The notes beneath the pieces were generated by a model. It did no database searches. It was not told the origin of the DNA and saw nothing but the letters and a program-made list of their open reading frames with translations. Positions 36,689-44,466 of a stretch of 64,000 bases of DNA are shown here, piece by piece. Both the position numbers and the translations under genes were made by a program. Source of the stretch: Mucilaginibacter terrenus (GTDB lineage: Bacteria > Bacteroidota > Bacteroidia > Sphingobacteriales > Sphingobacteriaceae); assembly GCF_003432065.1 (NCBI RefSeq), contig NZ_QWDE01000001.1:186001-250000 (forward strand), in the 5' to 3' direction. Position 1 is the first letter of the stretch; each line of letters begins with the position of its first letter.

Positions 36689-37967
36689 GCTTAAACAACG
36701 TGTTGCCAAATGGCCGTACAGCGCCGTAACCATTATGGCTGCACTCTCGGCATTTGGGGCTTATACATCTATGTACGCGTTTCGCAAGGCTTTTACCGCA
36801 GCTACTTTTGCAGGCGACCAGTACCTGCATATCGACTTTAAGGTTTGGCTGGTGATTGCGCAGATTTTCGGTTATATGTTCAGCAAGTTTTATGGGATCA
36901 GGTTTATTGCCGAGATAAAAGCCAAACGAGGTCAGACCATTATATTGCTTGTGGGTATATCATGGCTGGCGTTGCTTTTATTTGCCGTAACCCCCAGGCC
37001 ATATAATATCATATTCTTATTTATAAACGGGTTTCCGCTTGGGCTGATATGGGGTTTGGTGTTTGGGTATATAGAAGGCAGGCGTTCTACAGAGTTCATG
37101 GCAGCGGTGCTTTCTATCAGCTTTATATTTGGATCTGGATTTGTAAAGACAGTTGGTCAAACGCTGATGCTTAACTATGGAGTGAGTGAAAACTACATGC
37201 CATTTGTAACCGGCGCTATGTTTATTATCCCATTGATACTGTTTGTATTCTTGCTGGAGCTGATGCCATCGCCAACAGTTGAGGATAAGCAGCTGCGTAC
37301 CGAGCGCCTGCCCATGAACAGCGAAGAACGAAAGGTATTTCTTGCCCGTTTTTGGCCCGGAATGGTGTTAACCATCATCATTTACGTGATACTTACCGTT
37401 ATGCGCGATGTACGGGATAACTTCAACGTGGAGATATGGCACAGCCTGGGCGTAACTGATAAAAACATTTTCGCGCGGATTGACACGCCCATATCCATAA
37501 TGGTTTTAGCGGCTATGGGCCTGCTGGTTTTAGTGAAGAAGAATTTACAGGCGTTTACGCTAATACACTTGATGATCATTTTAGGATGTGCCATTGCTGG
37601 TATTTCTACCGTTATGTTTAGCATGAGTATAATAGGCCCTGTAAGCTGGATGACGTTGGCCGGCCTTGGCCTTTATCTGGGTTACGTACCTTACAATGCT
37701 ATTTTTTTTGAGCGTATGATCGCTACATTCCACTACAAAGGTAATGTTGGTTTCCTCATCTATGTTGCCGATTCTGTGGGATACCTTGGCAGCGTAACGG
37801 TACTGCTGATAAAAGAGCTCGGCAACCCAACTGTAAGCTGGAGCGATCTTTTTAAAGATGGCTTGATAGCGGTCGCGCTGATTGGCGGACTAAGCTGTGT
37901 GTTTTCACTTATTTATTTCCTGAGATCTTACCGAAAAGATGCTCAGATCATTGCTAAATCTTTATGA
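36678..37967 (+). CDS. DUF5690 family membrane protein (MFS-like), candidate phosphonate transporter
   Basis: A 429-residue protein with about twelve hydrophobic spans and MFS-like character (AYTSMYAFRKAFTAATFAG near the start, GFPLGLIWGLVFGYIEGRRS mid-protein). It matches the DUF5690 family, for which I know no established function. It overlaps the phosphonatase gene (11 bases) and the FAD oxidase gene (4 bases, ATGA), so the three are translated together. In a locus with an outer-membrane SusC/D pair and cytoplasmic aminophosphonate enzymes, it is the only candidate inner-membrane importer. That role is inference. Confidence 0.8.
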   Translation: MLLKLKQRVAKWPYSAVTIMAALSAFGAYTSMYAFRKAFTAATFAGDQYLHIDFKVWLVIAQIFGYMFSKFYGIRFIAEIKAKRGQTIILLVGISWLALLLFAVTPRPYNIIFLFINGFPLGLIWGLVFGYIEGRRSTEFMAAVLSISFIFGSGFVKTVGQTLMLNYGVSENYMPFVTGAMFIIPLILFVFLLELMPSPTVEDKQLRTERLPMNSEERKVFLARFWPGMVLTIIIYVILTVMRDVRDNFNVEIWHSLGVTDKNIFARIDTPISIMVLAAMGLLVLVKKNLQAFTLIHLMIILGCAIAGISTVMFSMSIIGPVSWMTLAGLGLYLGYVPYNAIFFERMIATFHYKGNVGFLIYVADSVGYLGSVTVLLIKELGNPTVSWSDLFKDGLIAVALIGGLSCVFSLIYFLRSYRKDAQIIAKSL

Positions 37968-39094
37968 ATAGACCGTCTGCCATAGTAATAGGTGCTGGCA
38001 TAGTTGGCCTTGCAACAGCGCGCGCCTTGGCCGTTAGAGGATACGATGTAACCGTTTTTGAACGTAATGAGCGTGCTGTTGGCGCTTCAATACGCAACTT
38101 TGGAATGGTATGGCCAATAGGGCAGCCTACGGGCACGTTGTTCGAACGGGCAATGCTGTCAAAAAGTATATGGAAACAGGTATGTGCCGAGGCTGGTATC
38201 TGGCATGATGAGGTAGGATCTATGCACCTGGCCTACCATGACGACGAGCTGGAAGTAATGGAGCAATACGCAGCCATTAACAGCGGACTAAGAGATGTAA
38301 GCTTATTAACGCCGCAACAAGCGCTAAACAAGTCGGCGGCGGTGAACACTAACGGGCTTAAAGGCGCTCTTTGGAGCGGTACCGAAATGATAGTTGAAGC
38401 TCGCGATGCAATTGGCGCTGTTGCAAAACATTTGTCAGAGAAATACGGCGTTCAGTTCTACTGGAACACGGCAGTAAGCCGGGTAAGCAGCACTACGGTA
38501 ACTACCGGCGAACGCACCTGGCAGGCCGATGAAATATTTATTTGCAGCGGCGTTGAGTTTGAAACCTTATACCCGGAACTCTTTGCGGCTACCGCCATCA
38601 CTAAGTGCAAGTTGCAGATGCTGAGATTAGCTGCGCAACCGGCAAACCAGCGAATCGGCCCCGCGCTTTGCGGTAGCTTGTCTATGATACATTATCCTGG
38701 TTTTAAATCGGCAGCAAGCTTACCTGCCTTGCGCGCACGTTATGAGGAGCAGTATGGGGAACAGTTGAAATGGGGTATACACGTAATGGTTTGTCAAAAC
38801 CATTTAGGTGAGCTTACAGTGGGCGATTCTCATGAATATGGCCTGGTGCATGATCCGTTCGATAAAGATTTCATCAACCGAATGATCCTGGATTATCTTG
38901 CCACCTTTACACAGTTGCAAAACCAACAGGTTATACAAACATGGAACGGGACGTATGCAAAAATGACAAACGGCGAAACGGAATTTGTCCACCAGCCGGA
39001 ACCCAGCGTTACCATCATAAACGGACTGGGGGGCAACGGCATGACGTTATCGTTTGGCCTTTGTGAACAAACTATCGCGGCAAAGTTCGACTAG
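37964..39094 (+). CDS. FAD-dependent amine oxidoreductase (TIGR03364 type), aminophosphonate oxidase candidate
   Basis: A 376-residue DAO-family flavoprotein. The N-terminal dinucleotide motif is VIGAGIVGLATARALA, followed by ERNERAVGASIRNFGMVWPI, a block typical of the TIGR03364 group. The C-terminal FAD contact is NGLGGNGMTLSFG. This group is known as a neighbour of PhnX-like hydrolases. Related enzymes oxidise N-methyl-2-aminoethylphosphonate, and in some cases plain 2-aminoethylphosphonate, to phosphonoacetaldehyde. It would replace the transaminase PhnW, for which no gene is seen here. Last gene of the operon, 4-base overlap with DUF5690. Confidence 0.87.
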   Translation: MNRPSAIVIGAGIVGLATARALAVRGYDVTVFERNERAVGASIRNFGMVWPIGQPTGTLFERAMLSKSIWKQVCAEAGIWHDEVGSMHLAYHDDELEVMEQYAAINSGLRDVSLLTPQQALNKSAAVNTNGLKGALWSGTEMIVEARDAIGAVAKHLSEKYGVQFYWNTAVSRVSSTTVTTGERTWQADEIFICSGVEFETLYPELFAATAITKCKLQMLRLAAQPANQRIGPALCGSLSMIHYPGFKSAASLPALRARYEEQYGEQLKWGIHVMVCQNHLGELTVGDSHEYGLVHDPFDKDFINRMILDYLATFTQLQNQQVIQTWNGTYAKMTNGETEFVHQPEPSVTIINGLGGNGMTLSFGLCEQTIAAKFD

Positions 39095-39111
39095 TCAGAA
39101 ATAATCAAAAT

Positions 39112-40767
39112 CTACCTTATCAGCGTTATGTACGATGCTGTTTGCACCGGTTTACGGGAATATCCGTCTATCCCATGGAATACCCAATAATAGGTGCCTG
39201 CCGGGAGCGCTTGCTTGCCTGAATTACCGTCCCAGCACCAGTCAGGAGCTGTTGTTCGGTAAACAATAGTTCCGTAGCGATTGAATATCTCCAGTGACCC
39301 AAACACCAAGTCTTTAACATAAAACCTAAAGCAGTCGTTTACACCGTCGTTGTTAGGCGTGAAAGCGGTAGGAGCGTCTATAATAGAGGGCGGTGGAGGT
39401 AAGATGGTAACTTTAACCGGCTTTATAGCTGTACAGCCTAATAGCTCGGCCTTAATGTAATAAGTTCCGCTTTGTGTAAGGGCAGAGGCATCATCAAGAG
39501 CAATAGTGGCCGAAGGGTCTTTCCAGTATGAGTAACTTACTCCCGCTTGCGGATTATAGCTGTTTAAAATAGAAACAGTCGCCGGGAATGTAACAGCCGG
39601 CGGATCGGTTATAGTTAGTTCCGGCGCATTAAACGTTACGTTTACTGGTAATATACCGCTGCAACCACCTGCATTTACCGCGCTGATGTAGTAAGTGCCG
39701 GCAGCAGTAATCTCTGATGGAGAAGGTAACGGGATCAATCCAGCTTCGTCGGCAAAATACCGGAAAGTAAGCCCGCTGCTGCTGCCTGCTTTGAACTCAG
39801 GCCTTGTTAGGTCTAAAGGCGAGCCGGGACAAACGTTTATATCTTTTTGTACTACAAAGTTAAATGGTTCTGCTATTTTCTTCACGGTGCTGTACAAGGT
39901 GTCGGTACAACCCAGGCCGTTGTAAGGCGTAATAGTAACCGCCACGCTGGTAAGGTCGGCCGGTGCCGGCGATAAGTTAATTACCTGCCCGGTGCCTAGT
40001 TCTTTCGAGAAGTCCGCAGTGTACCAGGTGTAGGTTTTAAAGCCGGGAGGGGCGGTAAGTGTCACATCTTTTTGATCAGCACAGTAGATATTACCCTTTA
40101 TAGGCGAACCTATATCCTCATTAATGTCCAGGTAGGCATAGCCGTAATGTTCTTTAAACGGGCAGTGGTTTACAGTAAACTCCATGCGTACCTGCTTCCC
40201 GTTTAATCCTGTAAGGTTTATAGAAGTAGTAGCCCAGTCTTTGTAAAACACACCATCGCTGTTGTATTTAAAGCCGGGAAGATCTGAGGAGGATATAAAA
40301 TCAAACGCCGGGCAAGCCAAATACTTACCATCGGTTACATTGTAAATTTTCACGGTGAACCTGGGCTGCTGATTGGGCGGATGGCCCGGGTTTACCAGTA
40401 CTACCGCGTAGTTAAGTATAATACTGCTTGCACCTTCTGGCGGCACATTGTAAGTATAAGATGCTTGTTGCACACCATTACCTTGATCAATGTTACCTAA
40501 TTTCATGCAGTATTTGCTGCCGTTGGGGGAGTATACAGAGAAGCCGCCTATGAGATCGATCATCCCGTCATTGGTATTTTTTAGCAGTTCAAACTTGCCG
40601 GGTACCGCGATGGTTGGTGTAGTTGTTATGATACCTGCTGTGTCTATCGTTCCGACGGCAAATTCCCAGTTGTCGAAGTTGCCTTTCTCAAAACCGATGT
40701 TTTGCGCTTCGGCTGTAAAACAAACCAGCGAAAAGATTATCGATAATACAACAGCAAAAAACTTCAT
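39112..40767 (-). CDS. Secreted protein with gliding-motility type C-terminal domain (T9SS type B)
   Basis: A 551-residue exported protein with a signal peptide (cleavage after AEAQ). The N-terminal third resembles a jelly-roll/MAM-like beta domain (NIGFEKGNFDNWEFAVGT). The middle has Ig-like SprB/PKD-type repeats (GTYYISAVNAGGCSG, GTYYIKAELLGC). The end is the CHU_C-type sorting domain: AFTPNNDGVNDCFRF, LEIFNRYGTIVYRT, PAGTYYWVFHG. It should be exported by type IX secretion and sit on the surface or be released. It converges with the FAD oxidase gene, 17 bases apart, and is unrelated to it. Confidence 0.87.
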   Translation of the reverse strand: MKFFAVVLSIIFSLVCFTAEAQNIGFEKGNFDNWEFAVGTIDTAGIITTTPTIAVPGKFELLKNTNDGMIDLIGGFSVYSPNGSKYCMKLGNIDQGNGVQQASYTYNVPPEGASSIILNYAVVLVNPGHPPNQQPRFTVKIYNVTDGKYLACPAFDFISSSDLPGFKYNSDGVFYKDWATTSINLTGLNGKQVRMEFTVNHCPFKEHYGYAYLDINEDIGSPIKGNIYCADQKDVTLTAPPGFKTYTWYTADFSKELGTGQVINLSPAPADLTSVAVTITPYNGLGCTDTLYSTVKKIAEPFNFVVQKDINVCPGSPLDLTRPEFKAGSSSGLTFRYFADEAGLIPLPSPSEITAAGTYYISAVNAGGCSGILPVNVTFNAPELTITDPPAVTFPATVSILNSYNPQAGVSYSYWKDPSATIALDDASALTQSGTYYIKAELLGCTAIKPVKVTILPPPPSIIDAPTAFTPNNDGVNDCFRFYVKDLVFGSLEIFNRYGTIVYRTTAPDWCWDGNSGKQALPAGTYYWVFHGIDGYSRKPVQTASYITLIR

Positions 40768-41002
40768 CGGTGTTCACTTCGCCTACCGGCTTAAATTGTC
40801 GCTACTATGTTTGTTTTTTATTTAAACGGCAAATACAATAACTACAATGATTCTCTTTAAGGAGGTACAGGCAGCGGCTACAATGGGTGCTATAAATATA
40901 GTATAATAATTTGGTTTGCTGATAATTAGCCTTAATCTTAAAGACTAGCGTCCATGCGTCGTGTCGCGTTGGTCATTTGTCATATAATTATTACCTTTAA
41001 AC

Positions 41003-41656
41003 ATGACAGTACTTTTGTTAGGGGGTACAGGGCGCACAGGTAAGTTAATACTCAGTGAGTTATTAGCCAGGGGGCATGCTGTTAAAGTAATCGTACGCAA
41101 TAAAAATAAGATATCGATAAACTCGCCTGTGCTTGCCGTTTTTGAGGGATCTACGCTCGATGAAACTTTAATGCGTTCGGCAATGAACGGCTGCGATGCA
41201 GTAATTAGCGCATTGAACATCTCCCGGTATAGCGACTTTCCATGGTCCCGGCTGCGCACACCTGAGTTATTAATGTCCGCAACTATAAAAAACGTTATCG
41301 CTATTGCAAAAGAAATGAAGCTAAAGAGGGTTATAGTCCTGTCGGCCTGGGGCGTTAACGAAACCATGGCCGATATACCCTGGTGGTTTAGGTGGACAAT
41401 CCGTTATAGTAACATTAAATATGGTTACCTGGATCACGGCAGGCAGGAGGACTTACTTGCAGCATCTGATCTCGACTGGACCGCTGTAAGGCCCGTGGGT
41501 CTTATAAACTCAAAAGCAAAAAAAGAGATTAAAGTTATTCTTAACCGTAAGGATAAGCCCTCAATTATTATAAGCCGGCTGGATGTAGCCAGGTTTGCGG
41601 TAAAAATATTGGAAGAAAACACGTTTTTACGTTTAGCTCCTGCAATTTCGTGGTAA
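41003..41656 (+). CDS. NAD(P)H-binding atypical SDR (NmrA/YwnB-like)
   Basis: A 217-residue protein starting TVLLLGGTGRTGKLILSELL, a Rossmann glycine motif (GGTGRTG) of the NAD(P)-binding atypical SDR group. LDWTAVRPVGLINSKAKKEI matches the usual WTxVRP segment. There is no classical YxxxK. Members act as flavin or quinone reductases or redox sensors; the substrate here is unknown. It stands alone, convergent with the tRNA fragment and MarR gene. Confidence 0.85.
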   Translation: MTVLLLGGTGRTGKLILSELLARGHAVKVIVRNKNKISINSPVLAVFEGSTLDETLMRSAMNGCDAVISALNISRYSDFPWSRLRTPELLMSATIKNVIAIAKEMKLKRVIVLSAWGVNETMADIPWWFRWTIRYSNIKYGYLDHGRQEDLLAASDLDWTAVRPVGLINSKAKKEIKVILNRKDKPSIIISRLDVARFAVKILEENTFLRLAPAISW

Positions 41657-41702
41657 CGGGCGGACAATTGCCGCTGTATGTAACAAGTCCGCTCAAAAAT
41701 GC

Positions 41703-41738
41703 TGGTCCCGCTGGGACTCGAACCCACGACTCCAACCC
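41703..41738 (-). tRNA. 3'-end fragment of a tRNA gene (not functional)
   Basis: On the minus strand the segment reads GGAGTCGTGGGTTCGAGTCC followed by CAGCGGGACCA: a variable-loop-like start, a T-arm with the TTCGAGT loop, and an acceptor 3' strand plus discriminator base. One T-stem pair is mismatched. The 5' half is missing, and that side instead holds the end of the MarR gene. No intact copy is in the window. Such 3' fragments are typical scars of elements that integrate into tRNA genes, which would place a former element to the right, but no integrase is visible. Confidence 0.55.
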
Positions 41739-41743
41739 CGCCA

Positions 41744-42424
41744 TTAAACAAGTTGGGCTGTAACTTCCTTTAAAGCTGCTTTGTTCGTTATCGTTTTGTG
41801 TTGATAATGCTGGTGGTGAAAGTTCTCCAGCTTTTGTAATTTGTACCGTAGCGAAAGCTTTTCGGCAATGGTTAAATTGCCGCCTATCATCTTGCCAACA
41901 TGGTTCATTTCATTAAATACCTGGTAAAGCAACTGCCTCCCTTTTTCGGTTATGGCAACACACTTGCCGCGTTTGTCGCCAGTATCATCCCATTGCGTTA
42001 TCAATTGATTACCTATCAGTCGCCTTAGCACCTCCGTGCCCGAAGTTTTCTCCTGCAGGTTACGGCTTATCAGGTCCGATTTGGAAAGCTGTTCATGCGT
42101 AAGCAATATGGCCAAACAGGTAAAATCTTCGCCACTTTGTAAAGGGGTTCCCTCAAGCGCTTTCTTAATGTAAGATTTTGCATAGCGGCTCATATAAACA
42201 AATAAGCGGCCTATGCTGTTGTCCAGTTGGTAGGCAAGTTGCTGCGCTTGTTGTTCCTGTTCTCCAAACCGCGCATCGGCCTGGCTGGTGTATAAGCTTG
42301 TTGTTTCCAGTTGGTTTACCAAAAATCCCGCGAAATCATGTAAGGAAACCTCTACGCCGTTGTTCTCTGTTTCCAGCTTTTCAACCATGGAAATCAATTC
42401 GTGTATAAGTTTGTACGATTTCAT
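41744..42424 (-). CDS. MarR family transcriptional regulator
   Basis: A 226-residue protein. A helical N-terminal extension of about 65 residues precedes the winged-helix domain (FTCLAILLTHEQLSKSDLIS, LLRRLIGNQLI-like region, GKCVAITEKGRQLLYQVFNE). The extension is longer than in typical MarR proteins. It is the last gene of a three-gene minus-strand unit after an SDR and a DUF2236 protein (32-base gap). It probably regulates that unit. Its C-terminal codons run into the tRNA fragment region, so the natural 3' end may have been changed. Confidence 0.83.
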   Translation of the reverse strand: MKSYKLIHELISMVEKLETENNGVEVSLHDFAGFLVNQLETTSLYTSQADARFGEQEQQAQQLAYQLDNSIGRLFVYMSRYAKSYIKKALEGTPLQSGEDFTCLAILLTHEQLSKSDLISRNLQEKTSGTEVLRRLIGNQLITQWDDTGDKRGKCVAITEKGRQLLYQVFNEMNHVGKMIGGNLTIAEKLSLRYKLQKLENFHHQHYQHKTITNKAALKEVTAQLV

Positions 42425-42456
42425 TGAGCTAACATTTATAAAGTACGTATTCGGGG

Positions 42457-43521
42457 TTAAGTTAAAGCTTCGGCAGGGCTCTGCTGCTTAAACCGGCTGT
42501 ATGCCTCTTTGTAAGCCAGGTTAGTGTTGCCCACAGGCTTTAATCCTTTTACAAGGTTAGTCAGCTTTAGCAACTGTATTTTGTAAGACGGCAGCTCAGG
42601 TGCATCTATCTTCAGCATGTCGGCTACAGGCGCACCAAGCAGGTAGCGCATCAAGCCTAAAATATCATTTGCCGAGGCACCCGTGTTGTTAACGCCGGTT
42701 ATATGTTTTGTTAATGATGATGTTAACTCTTCTCCGTGTGCTGAAGAAGAAAATTGTCTTTTGCTGATGATGGTATCCAGTATCTGTGCTTCTTTAACAC
42801 TACCGGGTAGCAGGTACTCATCTAATCCGGATAGCGCGCCTATCACATTCCACAAGTGCATAAAACCTTCCTGATCTTCTTTACCCACGGTGATGCCCAG
42901 CTTTCTAAGGCCGCGCATTACCAATAACGAAAACGACAAATTAGTGCCGACCATGTCTTCCTGGTTTACCGGCGTGCCCCATTCATCGTTCCAACGGCCA
43001 CTTTTGTAGGTATAAAACCTAACGGCGGCGTGCATTAAACGCACTTTCAAGATACTGGCAAAACCTTCACCTGTACTTGCAAAAGCATCTGGTGCCATCA
43101 CCTCCCAAACAAAGGCGGCCGTTTCGTAAAGTCGTTTGGTGGTATCGCTCCGCATCCTGTCAGACAAATAGAGCACCATTGCGCCATTGGCTGCTGTGTA
43201 ACAATATGGTAGGGAAAGCAAACCCAGGAGGTTCATTATAGTTTCGGAATGGCGAATAAAGAACACCGAACCCCTTTGCATCATCCTGGTATTGGCCCAA
43301 TGCGGCAGGGTAGCGGCTGTAGTTAGTACAGGCTCATTAGCAAACAGGGTTGGCAGGTGTAATAGTTGCGTGTTATGGCTTAAAGTGCCCAGCCATTCAT
43401 ATAAAGCCTTTTTGTTTTCTGTATTGGCAAATACACCGGCAATAAAATTGTCGGCAGCGTTATCTCCCTGTAGCCGTTTTGCCGCAAGTACATTATCCGG
43501 GTAGGGGTTGCTTTTAAGCAT
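42457..43521 (-). CDS. DUF2236 (MpaB/Lcp-like) putative haem oxygenase
   Basis: A 354-residue protein of the DUF2236 family, which includes rubber-cleaving latex clearing protein and mycophenolic acid MpaB. The family core is visible: ILKVRLMHAAVRFYTYKSGR (Arg and His expected at the haem) and MVGTNLSFSLLVMRGLRKLG further on. No signal peptide is seen, so it is probably cytoplasmic or membrane-associated. It lies 18 bases after an SDR gene and before MarR, in one unit. The substrate is unknown. Confidence 0.85.
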   Translation of the reverse strand: MLKSNPYPDNVLAAKRLQGDNAADNFIAGVFANTENKKALYEWLGTLSHNTQLLHLPTLFANEPVLTTAATLPHWANTRMMQRGSVFFIRHSETIMNLLGLLSLPYCYTAANGAMVLYLSDRMRSDTTKRLYETAAFVWEVMAPDAFASTGEGFASILKVRLMHAAVRFYTYKSGRWNDEWGTPVNQEDMVGTNLSFSLLVMRGLRKLGITVGKEDQEGFMHLWNVIGALSGLDEYLLPGSVKEAQILDTIISKRQFSSSAHGEELTSSLTKHITGVNNTGASANDILGLMRYLLGAPVADMLKIDAPELPSYKIQLLKLTNLVKGLKPVGNTNLAYKEAYSRFKQQSPAEALT

Positions 43522-43539
43522 ACTGTATATTTGTTTCTA

Positions 43540-44256
43540 CTAGCTGGTTTTTAGCTTGCCAAGGCCGCCGTCAATGCCAATTACCTGTCCGGTCATCCAT
43601 GCGCTCTCATCTGCCAAAAGATAAGCTACCGCCGAACTAATGTCCTCTGGCTGCCCATATTTATTGAGCGGATGGCGTTTGGCCGAAGCTTCCTTTTTCT
43701 CAGGGGTGTTAAGCAGGTTTTGTGCCAAAGGCGTTTCGGTTAGCGAAGGTGCAACCACATTAACCCGTACCTGGCTTGGTGCCAGCTCCGCAGCAAGTGA
43801 TAATGCCAGGCCCTCAACCGCGCTTTTAGCTGAGGCGATACTTGCGTGGAAACTCATTCCCGTACGTGCGGCAACTGAGCTGATAAGCACAATAGAAGCA
43901 CCTGCAGCGCTTTTAAGTGGCTTTAAGGCTTGTTGAATTACTTTAACGGCCCCTAAAACGTTGAGCCGGTAATCATTCAGGAAGTCATCTTCCGACAGGC
44001 GGTTAAAAGGCTTAAGGTTAATACTTCCTACAGAATATACCAGCCCGTGCAATTGCTGAGGCAGGAATGCTGCCGTTGCGGTAACATCACCTAAGATGTC
44101 CAACGCAAGATGATTTACATTTGCCGGCCACTCCACCGATCCATTCCTGGAGATATTGTAGATGTTTGCTCCTGCTGCTGATAGTTGTTTAATCAACGAT
44201 AAACCTATGCCGGTACTACCGCCAACAACTAAAATGTTCTTGTTTTTTAAATTCAT
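43540..44256 (-). CDS. SDR family protein with altered catalytic tyrosine
   Basis: A 238-residue short-chain dehydrogenase with ILVVGGSTGIGLSLIKQL (cofactor site) and VLISSVAART (catalytic Ser). In the active-site block the sequence is MSFHASIASAKSAVEGLALS: the Lys is present but the usual Tyr four residues before it is Ile. An HASIA-type variant exists in a subset of SDRs, so this may be a distinct subfamily rather than damage. It ends in QVIGIDGGLGKL, the normal C-terminal pattern. First gene of the SDR/DUF2236/MarR unit. Confidence 0.87.
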   Translation of the reverse strand: MNLKNKNILVVGGSTGIGLSLIKQLSAAGANIYNISRNGSVEWPANVNHLALDILGDVTATAAFLPQQLHGLVYSVGSINLKPFNRLSEDDFLNDYRLNVLGAVKVIQQALKPLKSAAGASIVLISSVAARTGMSFHASIASAKSAVEGLALSLAAELAPSQVRVNVVAPSLTETPLAQNLLNTPEKKEASAKRHPLNKYGQPEDISSAVAYLLADESAWMTGQVIGIDGGLGKLKTS

Positions 44257-44466
44257 CTGGTGGTGCTAGCTACTAAATAGAGGTTACAGATATTTATTAT
44301 GTACAAATAAATGCTATTTACATGATTTTTGGTATATTTTTGTAACAAAATGATAATAGCATTATCAAGGTAAGCAATGATTTTGCGCTTGGATGTTTAT
44401 TTATATTTGGAGCATAAACCTGCAAGTACACCCCGGAGCAGTGCTGTTAAAGCTTTATAAAACTAT

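Noticed and set aside
41703-41790. A complete tRNA gene
   Set aside because: Only the 3' third matches; the sequence on the 5' side encodes the MarR C-terminus and cannot form D and anticodon arms.
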